NCBI GenBank assembly: GCA_964597035.1
Contig: CAZQWM010000040.1
Span: 1 to 23,031 of the forward strand
Direction: 5' to 3'
From: Fen-1362 sp964597035
Lineage (GTDB): Bacteria > Planctomycetota > Phycisphaerae > Sedimentisphaerales > Anaerobacaceae
Length of the DNA stretch: 23,031 bases
The notes beneath the pieces were generated by a model. It ran no database searches, was not told the origin of the DNA, and worked only from the letters and a program-made list of their open reading frames with translations. The position numbers were made by a program, and so were the translations under genes. Shown one piece after another: positions 16,285 through 23,031 of the stretch (positions within the stretch are counted from its first letter, which is position 1; each line of letters starts with the position of its first letter).

Positions 16285-16327
16285 TAATGCCTACTGCCAA
16301 CTGAAACTCAAAGCTGTCCGGCCCGAC

Positions 16328-18307
16328 TCAATTACCCCTTTCCCTGCCTTCCATCATCATTCTATAATACATATCCTCGGGCATACGCTCCATCCCAGGC
16401 GCCGTTTCGCCTCTTCTGTCTCTCGGAAAACTCCTGAAGTCTCGCCTAAGTTGAAATCCGCCGGCGCTTGCCCAGGAACGCAAGGGCTGCCTCTCCCTCT
16501 TCTCCAGCGTCTTTATCTCGTTGTACCTGACACGAAGCTCCTCAGGCCAGTACAGTAGCTTTGCCGCCACCCTCATAATACTCAAACCGTCAAAGCTGTA
16601 CAGCATATCATAGTAATGCCGCTCCTGCAGGTTTTTGCCCCCGGACCAGTCATTCACCGCCACAACGTCAACCACCATCGCACCCGTCGCGTAGTCTATA
16701 TGCTCCGGAAGCGTTATATCCCTCGGCTCCTCATCTGGCTTCGGCTCAAGCTTAATCTCCCTGCCTATTTCTTCCCCGCGTTTGACCATAAACTGCTCGC
16801 TGTACCAGTAGCCAAGCACATATCTGCAAACCTGCACAACAACCGCCTTGGCTGCCTCCTGAACGTTGACAGCGAAAAAATAAGTCCGCGCAGGTATCGA
16901 CACCGCATCCGTCACGTCCGAATAGCCACTCCACAAAACCACTCTGTTGGCATACGCTGATGCTTCAGGAGCTACCTGCCCGGTCCCAGCCACGGGATTG
17001 AATACCCCAAGGCGAATACGGTAGCGATAACTACTGCCCGGCTCAACCGTATCGTCGTAAGCCCAAAACACTATCGGCTCTCGAAGCTCACTGACGTTCT
17101 TGTCCAACAAAAGCATATCTCTCATCTCGTCCTGTATCGCCGCCTCCCGGTCAATCTGGTCGGGCCTCGGCAACGACTCAACCGATGCCGGCTCAGAACG
17201 CCGGTCCCGTTCCGTCCGTACCTGCCGCGTAGGGCTGCGAGACCCGGCACTACCTGCGCCTCTGCCGGTCGTCCGGGAATAAATATCCGGTTCGCCACCC
17301 CTCGACTCTGTAGAACCGCCGGCCCTTGGAGTCCGTGTCCGCCGGTCCCTGTCCGGGCGAGACTTCTCCCGCTCGCTGGCCTGTTCCTCAAGCTGTGCAG
17401 CAATGGCCTCTCGCCTCTGGCGCATCTCCTTCTCATGTTGATAGGCCAGATACTTCTTGTGCAGAACAGGCGGGTACCATTGCTCCTCTGCCGACGCTAT
17501 ACGGTACGGCTCCGGCTGCAACAACGCCGATTGCACCTTCGTATCGCTAAATCGCAGCAACCGAACAAGAACGCCCCCGCTCGCAAGACTGCCGGCATCC
17601 TCCGCCACCACAAATTCATCTTTTCGCGGGTCAACCTTCGTTCGGCCAATATCCTGCCAGTCTCCCCACTGACCGTCCTCGCCAAGCTGTTGCCTTTGCA
17701 ACTCTACCGCAGCGAACACCGGCCTGGCCAAAACTGAGTCTCGCCAATCCTCGGGAATCTGGCTGCCGGAAAAGCACTGCTCAAAACTATCTGCCAGCCC
17801 GCCAACTGAGAAACTCGCCTGAACAGTAACCAAGTCCAAATCGTCCGGCTTATACGCATCCTCATTGCTCACGTTCGCAGTAGTAATCTCCTCCACGGGC
17901 ACGTATGCCGCCGCTCTTATGTGTTCAACCGCCGCGTTGTTTACGTCCCCGACAGAAGGTATTGGGTATTTCTTCTCAATCGCTACGTCAACCGAGCTTG
18001 GCACAGGCCAGAAAATGTCCCCACTTACAGAAACCGCAGATTCCATCTTCGCCAGAAACTGCACGCTCTTCGGCTCATACGCCTCCTTTGTGACCGGCTC
18101 ACTATACAACCGCTGCTTAAGCTGCTCTGTCTGCTCAGCGACATATATGTCAATTTGTCCCGGCCGAAACTGACGCTTATCGAACTCAAAAACGTACGGA
18201 CTCCGAAAAACATACATAAAAAGAATAACCACCGCAGCAATCACTGCGATCACGAGAACTGCCTTCTCAATATGCTGCTCTATAAAGTTTCCTTGCTTAT
18301 TAACCAT
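16328..18307 (-). CDS. Uncharacterised single-pass membrane protein of the PilM-like operon
   Basis: I do not recognise a named family. The 659 residues start with a short cytoplasmic segment and one membrane helix at about 16-34, and the rest should lie in the periplasm. Residues 40-310 alternate beta-rich stretches (for example VTVQASFSVGGL and PVFAAVELQRQQLGEDGQW) with acidic helices. A charged Arg/Ser/Gly/Glu-rich linker with little order spans about 310-400. A C-terminal part has a fibronectin-like look (FWAYDDTVEPGSSYRYRIRL, then YFFAVNV), and the end is Arg/Met-rich. It is third in the operon, 30 bases after the preceding gene, with GGAG 10 bases before its ATG. By position and topology it may stand in for PilP-type or secretion-platform components, but that is inference. 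Confidence 0.75.
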   Translation of the reverse strand: MVNKQGNFIEQHIEKAVLVIAVIAAVVILFMYVFRSPYVFEFDKRQFRPGQIDIYVAEQTEQLKQRLYSEPVTKEAYEPKSVQFLAKMESAVSVSGDIFWPVPSSVDVAIEKKYPIPSVGDVNNAAVEHIRAAAYVPVEEITTANVSNEDAYKPDDLDLVTVQASFSVGGLADSFEQCFSGSQIPEDWRDSVLARPVFAAVELQRQQLGEDGQWGDWQDIGRTKVDPRKDEFVVAEDAGSLASGGVLVRLLRFSDTKVQSALLQPEPYRIASAEEQWYPPVLHKKYLAYQHEKEMRQRREAIAAQLEEQASEREKSRPDRDRRTRTPRAGGSTESRGGEPDIYSRTTGRGAGSAGSRSPTRQVRTERDRRSEPASVESLPRPDQIDREAAIQDEMRDMLLLDKNVSELREPIVFWAYDDTVEPGSSYRYRIRLGVFNPVAGTGQVAPEASAYANRVVLWSGYSDVTDAVSIPARTYFFAVNVQEAAKAVVVQVCRYVLGYWYSEQFMVKRGEEIGREIKLEPKPDEEPRDITLPEHIDYATGAMVVDVVAVNDWSGGKNLQERHYYDMLYSFDGLSIMRVAAKLLYWPEELRVRYNEIKTLEKRERQPLRSWASAGGFQLRRDFRSFPRDRRGETAPGMERMPEDMYYRMMMEGRERGN

Positions 18308-18337
18308 CTTGATGCACTCCGATTATAGTCCGTCTAA

Positions 18338-19588
18338 CTAAAACTCTTGGCTTTCCATCTCGTTGTTTTTGGCCATCAAAGGGTTAATCGTCTCGTATCC
18401 TTTCTTTTTGAAGATGTATTCGCATACGAGTTCAAGCTCAAATACCTGCTCGTGCCCGTATCGATAATACTGATGTGGCTCCGAATTCTTTTGAACGCTT
18501 CTAACTCTGCTTTCCAACACAGTAATCTGATTGTGCCTGAACACCTTCTCCTGCTCATCTCCCCGATACCCAACAAAGCTATGAGTTTTTTCGGTGCACA
18601 ACTGTTTTATAAAAGGCATCACACCTTCGTCGCTGACCACAACAATAATGCTGAAGTGTACAACGTCAATATCATCACTGCTGATTCGTGCGGTGCAGGC
18701 CTCGGTCAACTGCTCCTCCGGTTTGCTCACATATCCAGGTCTCTGCTGCGAAGCCGTCGTTATCTTGCCCTGACCGGTAAATAACCGGTCCGGCGTGACA
18801 AATCCAACCCCCATCAGGCGCTTGACGGTTGAACTCCGCACAGCACTCGAACCGGCGTTCATCGCCTCTATTGTCGAAAATACATCCTCGATTATCCAGT
18901 AACCAATCTGCCAGAACCAGCAATCCTCGACGGCCTGCTCTCGGTTTTTGTACTCATACTTATCCCAGAAATCATAGCCGCTCACATCAAGCGGACTGAT
19001 GTATACACTCGCCGCCTTTGCCTTTGCCTCGCAAATCTGCTCGATTATCCTCGACTCTTCGGTATCTGAATCCATCCAGTAACCCCGCTCGCCGACACGG
19101 CTTTTCTGCGTGCTGGCCTTCAACTCCGCCTCGCTCGGACATATACCACCCCTGACTTTCGCAACCAGGCCCTCAATCGCTTCGCGATATCCGGCCCCAA
19201 AACTGCCCTTAGCCCCGATGAACAACATCGCTGAAGTGCCGTTCGGCTCAGGGAATATCCCGTAGCTGATTAACTCACGCTGAGTACTCTGAATCGCCAT
19301 CTGCTCTATTCGGTTTGCGTCTTCTTGATACTGCTGCTGGTATCGCTTTTCCACCTCAACCTGACCAACCGGAATTGCGGTCTCAGCCAGACGCTTCACC
19401 TGCTCGGCCATCGGGATGCTCTCCTTCTCCACCTTCTTCTTGAAACTGCTGCCCATTAACAATGCCACTACAAACACAAGCACTGCCGCTACAGTTATCA
19501 CCGCCGGCCATACCAACGCAGAACACGCACGCAACACTCCAAGCAATTTGAACGCACCTTTGAGATTCGAAAAGTCTATCTTACTCAT
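18338..19588 (-). CDS. Uncharacterised single-pass membrane protein, possible PilO/GspM-like partner of the PilM-PilN fusion
   Basis: The 416 residues have a short cytoplasmic N-terminus, one membrane helix at about 27-46, then a charged, helical, probably coiled stretch (about 50-105, Gln/Glu-rich). The middle is rich in aromatic residues (EDCWFWQIGYWIIEDVF, about 220-236). The last 120 residues have a beta-alpha-beta-beta pattern (DIDVVHFSIIVVVSDEG, FIKQLC, QITVLESRV, VFELELVCEYIF) that could be the ferredoxin-like fold of PilO or GspM. It overlaps the fusion gene by 4 bases (ATGA), so the two are translationally coupled and likely work in one complex. The assignment rests on order, topology and strand pattern, not on a recognisable family signature. 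Confidence 0.75.
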   Translation of the reverse strand: MSKIDFSNLKGAFKLLGVLRACSALVWPAVITVAAVLVFVVALLMGSSFKKKVEKESIPMAEQVKRLAETAIPVGQVEVEKRYQQQYQEDANRIEQMAIQSTQRELISYGIFPEPNGTSAMLFIGAKGSFGAGYREAIEGLVAKVRGGICPSEAELKASTQKSRVGERGYWMDSDTEESRIIEQICEAKAKAASVYISPLDVSGYDFWDKYEYKNREQAVEDCWFWQIGYWIIEDVFSTIEAMNAGSSAVRSSTVKRLMGVGFVTPDRLFTGQGKITTASQQRPGYVSKPEEQLTEACTARISSDDIDVVHFSIIVVVSDEGVMPFIKQLCTEKTHSFVGYRGDEQEKVFRHNQITVLESRVRSVQKNSEPHQYYRYGHEQVFELELVCEYIFKKKGYETINPLMAKNNEMESQEF

Positions 19589-21765
19589 TGGTCCGCACCT
19601 CCTCCTTTTGCCGGCTCAGGGGCGACTTTCCACTTCAACTTGAAATTGACCACATACCAGTGGTCATTGACTTCGTACTCCGCTTTTACACGCCTGTCGG
19701 TAACTGTCTTACCCTCATTATCCACCTTTGCAACCCTGCTGATAACCTCGTTTGTCATCGGGTCAACAAGAACCTGGTGCTCCGTTCCCTGTTCATCGCC
19801 CACCGTTTTGCTAATCCCAATTCCAATCGGCATCTGTTCTTCCAGGTCAACCTCACCGGCTTTAACTTCGAAGTTGTTTTTATCGGTCTTTTTGTAAAGC
19901 TCAAAAGGACTGTTTCCGTCGAATACCGCGTCGAGGTTCATAAGTCTTGTCACAAATCCCCACTTTCCCTTGTCATCTTGAACCCTTGCCGGGTCGAGTA
20001 ATTCTGTGATGTCACCATATGGACTGTAACCGGCAATGGTGACTACAAAACCGCGGTCCTCCGTCTGTTCTGTCTGACCGGGCCTGCCTCTCGTCGCAGC
20101 GCCTCCCCGGCCCGGAGGAGTATATTGTCCACCGCCGCGCCGTCCAAGCATCTCAAGATACATCTGCTCATCCATCCGTGTTCCCCTCACGCCGGTCTGT
20201 CTTTGCCCAATCCCCATTTCAAAACCCGCAACTCCGAACGACGCACTTGGCAAATCCAGCGTATAATAGACCGACAGCTCCGTCACAAAAAGCTGCTTGC
20301 GCTGCTCCCGCTCCACCTGTTTGACCCCTTCAACATCGCCTGCGGCAAATGCCCTGTAAAGTTGTGCCTGGTCCGGATTATTCTTCCCATTAGGCAGCGC
20401 CCCGATTATCGTCCGATGCAGCATCGGCAGCACGTCACGATACTTGAACAGCTCAAACTCCTTGTTTATCGCCGTCTCAACTTGTTCTTCCATCACTTTT
20501 TCTTGCTCAATCTCACGCTCCGTATCTCCGGCCACGTTGATAACGGCTCTGACCTTCTCTCTAACGGAAGCCCTGTTGGTATAACTTGCTCTGTCGATAA
20601 TCGTCCTCGCAAGTGCCAATACCGACGCGACCAGGAGCAAAGTAGCGGCAATGAGAAAATACTTGGTCTTCTGAGACCACGCCATCGACCGCGCAAAAGT
20701 CCTGGGCAACAGATTGCATTCTATTCGTCCAAGACCCATCGTCTGTATTGCAAGCCCGTATACAATGGCAAAATCGGCTACGTTCTCGTGAAACTTCGCA
20801 GCGGAAACGGCCGGATTTATGGCAATTCGCTTGAACGCGTCCGGCCTTTCTATGGGTATCTGAAGACTCTGCTGAAGATACTGCAGCAGGCCTCTCATCC
20901 TTGTCCCTCCGCCGAGAGCTACAATCTTGGCGAGCTTTGTATTCGGATGAGCTGAGTTGTAAAACCCTATTGAGCGTTGAATCTCCGCAGCCAGCTCCGC
21001 GAACACCGGCTTCATCGCCTGTAGAATCTGCCTGGCGTATTTACTCATCGGAGCCGTACGCTTAAGCTTCTCGGCCTTCTCAAAGCTCAGCTTGAACGTG
21101 TCTGATATCGCCTTCGTAAACGCGTTGCCGCCCATCGGTATCGTCCGCTGCCACACGTCCGACTCAGTGCACACTACCAAATCCGTGTTCTCGGCCCCGA
21201 CGTTGAGAACCACCGTCGCCTGAGTGTCAGACCGAGTAAGGTCTGGCCGGTCATACACTACATAGTTATACAATGCCATCGGCGATATCTGAACGTATGA
21301 AACCTGAAGATTCTCCCGGCTGAAATGCTCCAGCTCCTCCGTCACAACCTCGTTCTTTATCGCAAATATCCCCACCTTGCCCTCCTTCATCATCTGCCAG
21401 TCCCACGCAACATCCGTTATGTCGAAGGGAATCTGCTGGCTGGCTTCAAAACGGACGATTTCGGGTATGCGTTTGGCCTCGACGGGAGGGAGATTGACGA
21501 AACGAGCAAAGCTGTTCTGGCTGGGGACGGCGACGATGATTTCGTCTTTGCCGATGTCGTTTTGCTGGACGAACTGGCGAACCGACAGGGCGATAAGCTC
21601 CTGGCGCTCCTGGTCCTTGACGCCGGTGCCGGAGAGAACCTTGCCGTGCGGGATGTGGTCGAAACCGATGACCTCGAGGGTGCCGGACTCGTTGCTTAGA
21701 CGAAGGGCCTTGAGAGAGGTGTTACCGATATCGACGGCCCAAACGGAGCCGATTTTTTCAGTCAT
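19585..21765 (-). CDS. pilM: PilM-PilN-like fusion protein (GspL-like layout), type IV pilus or secretion platform
   Basis: Residues 1-345 are PilM, the actin-fold cytoplasmic ring protein: VWAVDIGNTSLKALRL (8-23), FEASQQIPFDITDVAWDW (106-123), VVLNVGAENTDLVV (185-198) and the ATP-site VALGGGTRMRGL (282-293). Then comes NLLP (351-354), the short motif by which free PilN docks into PilM, here on the same chain, followed by one membrane helix (about 369-387), a charged helix (400-435), a Gly/Arg-rich linker (541-570) and a C-terminal beta-rich domain (GFVVTIAGYSPYGDITELL onward) like the periplasmic part of PilN or GspL. In most pilus systems these are two genes; 726 residues is about twice PilM. 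The ATG has AGGAGG 6 bases before it. It heads a three-gene operon and is divergent from mtaB. Confidence 0.9.
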   Translation of the reverse strand: MTEKIGSVWAVDIGNTSLKALRLSNESGTLEVIGFDHIPHGKVLSGTGVKDQERQELIALSVRQFVQQNDIGKDEIIVAVPSQNSFARFVNLPPVEAKRIPEIVRFEASQQIPFDITDVAWDWQMMKEGKVGIFAIKNEVVTEELEHFSRENLQVSYVQISPMALYNYVVYDRPDLTRSDTQATVVLNVGAENTDLVVCTESDVWQRTIPMGGNAFTKAISDTFKLSFEKAEKLKRTAPMSKYARQILQAMKPVFAELAAEIQRSIGFYNSAHPNTKLAKIVALGGGTRMRGLLQYLQQSLQIPIERPDAFKRIAINPAVSAAKFHENVADFAIVYGLAIQTMGLGRIECNLLPRTFARSMAWSQKTKYFLIAATLLLVASVLALARTIIDRASYTNRASVREKVRAVINVAGDTEREIEQEKVMEEQVETAINKEFELFKYRDVLPMLHRTIIGALPNGKNNPDQAQLYRAFAAGDVEGVKQVEREQRKQLFVTELSVYYTLDLPSASFGVAGFEMGIGQRQTGVRGTRMDEQMYLEMLGRRGGGQYTPPGRGGAATRGRPGQTEQTEDRGFVVTIAGYSPYGDITELLDPARVQDDKGKWGFVTRLMNLDAVFDGNSPFELYKKTDKNNFEVKAGEVDLEEQMPIGIGISKTVGDEQGTEHQVLVDPMTNEVISRVAKVDNEGKTVTDRRVKAEYEVNDHWYVVNFKLKWKVAPEPAKGGGADQ

Positions 21766-21807
21766 AATTTGCCTCCTGCGTCAGCAAGCACGAGCAGCCG
21801 CGTGCCC

Positions 21808-21836
21808 TTGTAAAAGCACATACAACTCAATAGTAT
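21808..21836 (+). promoter_or_regulatory. Probable promoter of mtaB, overlapping the pilM -10
   Basis: TTGTAA (21808-21813), 17 bases, TAGTAT (21831-21836). The predicted start falls at about 21843-21845, directly at the mtaB ATG, and no Shine-Dalgarno sequence precedes that ATG, so the mRNA may be leaderless. Confidence 0.4.
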
Positions 21837-21840
21837 AGCA
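21832..21840 (-). promoter_or_regulatory. Extended -10 promoter of the pilM operon
   Basis: On the minus strand TGCTATACT (21840-21832) is an extended -10, with TATACT matching consensus at 5 of 6. The -35 region would fall inside the mtaB 5' end and is weak (TGGAAT). The predicted start is near 21825, about 60 bases before the pilM ATG. Confidence 0.5.
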
Positions 21841-21844
21841 TATT

Positions 21845-23031
21845 ATGAGAACATATTCCATATATACTCTGGGCTGTAAGGTCAATCAGTATGAGAGCCA
21901 GCAGATGCGCGAGTTGCTGGAATCAGCCGGTTTACGACCGGCCGGGCCGAATGAGAAGGCGGATTTAGCTGTAATCAATACCTGCTGCGTTACGGCCACG
22001 GCGTCGGCGAAGAGCAGGCAATATGTTCAAAGAGCAGCGAAGCTGAATCCGCAATGCGTTCGCGTTGTCTGCGGTTGTCTGCCGGCGATGAAGGGCAGCG
22101 AGCTGAAGCGAGGCGAGCGAGGCAATAACCTGCATATTGTCGCCAGCCGGGCCGAGCTGCCGAGCGAGTTGATGCGAATCGCCAGAGACATCCAAAACAT
22201 CGATATTAGAGCAGAAAACAGGGCCCAAAGCAAGGATGCGTGCTCTAATTTCGCCAATTTTCCCAGATTGCCGTTGTTGACGAAATTCAGCGGCCACACG
22301 CGTGCATTTCTGAAGGTTCAGGACGGCTGCGATGGGGCGTGCAGCTACTGTGTTATACCGAAAGTCCGGCCTGATGTTCACAGTAAGCCGGTCGAAGAAG
22401 CGGTAACAGAAGCGAAGGCGCTTGTGGCAGCAGGGCATAAGGAAATTGTGGTTACGGGGATTTGTCTTGGGGCATACGGGCGGGAAACGGTGAAGAAAAC
22501 CCATCAGATTTTCAATTTTCAATGTTCAATTTGCGATTTACTAACAGAACTGGCAAAAGTGCAGGGACTAGTGAGGATTAGGGTAAGCTCACTGGAGCCG
22601 GGGGATATAAACGACCAATTACTGGATGTATTCTGTGCGCATTCGAATATTATGCCTCATATTCATTTGTCGGTGCAGTCGGGGGCCGGCAGAATCCTGA
22701 AAAGGATGTGCAGACAATATGACGCAGAGGAGTTACGCGAGAAAATCGCACTAATTAAATCGCGTTTAGACAGGCCTGCGATAACGGCTGATATGATTGT
22801 TGGGTTTCCGGGCGAGACACAAGAGGATTTTCAGCAGACTATCGAATTAGCCAGGTGGGCGGAGTTTTCAAAAATGCATGTATTCCAGTTCTCTGCGAGG
22901 GCAGGAACGGCTGCGGCAAGGATGAAAAACAGGGTGCAGCCGAAGGTTGTAAAACAGAGGGCGGATGTTTTGAGAAAATTAGGTGATGAGCTTGGCAGGA
23001 AATTTAGAGAGCAATTTGTCGGCGAGACTTG
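21845..23031 (+). CDS. mtaB: tRNA (N6-threonylcarbamoyladenosine(37)-C2)-methylthiotransferase MtaB-like (C-terminus beyond window)
   Basis: A radical SAM methylthiotransferase that adds a methylthio group to t6A37 in tRNAs reading ANN codons. The 395 codons visible include the N-terminal cluster-binding domain with TLGCKVNQYES (Cys11), NTCCVT (Cys47) and VCGCLP (Cys78), and the radical SAM motif CDGACSYC (Cys162, Cys166, Cys169) followed by the IPKVRP stretch. RVSSLEP, HLSVQSGAGRILKRM and DMIVGFPGET are typical of the family. GCKVNQYES points to MtaB rather than MiaB or RimO. The C-terminal TRAM domain should lie past the window edge. The ATG has no ribosome site; no better start is seen. 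Between about residues 213 and 231 it has a few extra residues coded by a heptanucleotide repeat. Confidence 0.92.
   Translation, partial: MRTYSIYTLGCKVNQYESQQMRELLESAGLRPAGPNEKADLAVINTCCVTATASAKSRQYVQRAAKLNPQCVRVVCGCLPAMKGSELKRGERGNNLHIVASRAELPSELMRIARDIQNIDIRAENRAQSKDACSNFANFPRLPLLTKFSGHTRAFLKVQDGCDGACSYCVIPKVRPDVHSKPVEEAVTEAKALVAAGHKEIVVTGICLGAYGRETVKKTHQIFNFQCSICDLLTELAKVQGLVRIRVSSLEPGDINDQLLDVFCAHSNIMPHIHLSVQSGAGRILKRMCRQYDAEELREKIALIKSRLDRPAITADMIVGFPGETQEDFQQTIELARWAEFSKMHVFQFSARAGTAAARMKNRVQPKVVKQRADVLRKLGDELGRKFREQFVGET
22509..22536 (+). repeat. Heptanucleotide tandem repeat inside mtaB
   Basis: Four 7-base units in a row: TTTTCAA, TTTTCAA, TGTTCAA, TTTGCGA (the last degenerate). 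The stretch is clearly more AT-rich than the gene around it and codes IFNFQCSIC-like residues without breaking the frame. Motifs of this TTCAATTTTCAATG type occur as scattered repeats in various bacterial genomes. Confidence 0.6.

Noticed and set aside
16001..16327. tRNA or riboswitch in the gap before rpsB
   Set aside because: No cloverleaf, T-loop motif or known riboswitch core was found; only the promoter and a possible small ORF are supported.

Overview
The window looks like a chromosomal segment of a Planctomycetota bacterium, probably class Phycisphaerae or a relative. This is inference from three signs: a large secreted protein with the repeated TYYWRVDEV module and a GDC-type dockerin-like repeat common in that phylum, a long PilM-type protein with lineage-specific partners, and the housekeeping gene set. 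No rRNA, tRNA, CRISPR array, insertion sequence or prophage gene was seen.

Layout. 1-2471 (minus) is the N-terminal part of a modular exported protein, preceded by a 34-bp tandem repeat in which each copy holds a full -35/-10 promoter. 2632-6360 (minus) is a tight operon uvrB-nadC-birA (DNA repair, NAD synthesis, biotin protein ligase) behind a strong promoter; an inverted repeat covers the predicted transcript start and the uvrB start codon. 6461-7096 (minus) is a nicotinamidase-like cysteine hydrolase. Divergent from it, 7223-8287 (plus) encodes a YjbQ-family protein and a LysE-type exporter. The exporter converges on and overlaps a minus-strand pair (8245-12696): a giant AsmA/TamB-like envelope protein followed by a BrkB/YihY-family membrane protein.

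12855-16000 (minus) is the classic translation cluster rpsB-tsf-pyrH-frr with its own promoter at 16068-16096. 16328-21765 (minus) is a three-gene envelope operon. It starts with a PilM-like actin-fold protein fused to a PilN-like transmembrane and periplasmic part, an overall GspL-like design, followed by two single-pass membrane proteins I cannot name. They probably form the inner-membrane platform of a type IV pilus or type II secretion-like machine. Divergent from this operon, 21845 to the window end (plus) is a partial mtaB (tRNA methylthiotransferase); the two divergent promoters share the same -10 bases.

Most of the window is ordinary core genome. The points most worth a second look are the PilM-PilN fusion with its two unnamed partners, the duplicated promoter, the uvrB start-site inverted repeat and the face-to-face pilM/mtaB promoters. 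Several long open frames opposite uvrB, nadC, tsf and the AsmA-like gene are antisense shadows and are not annotated. Start codons were re-chosen for six genes where a Shine-Dalgarno sequence or family alignment favoured an internal start.
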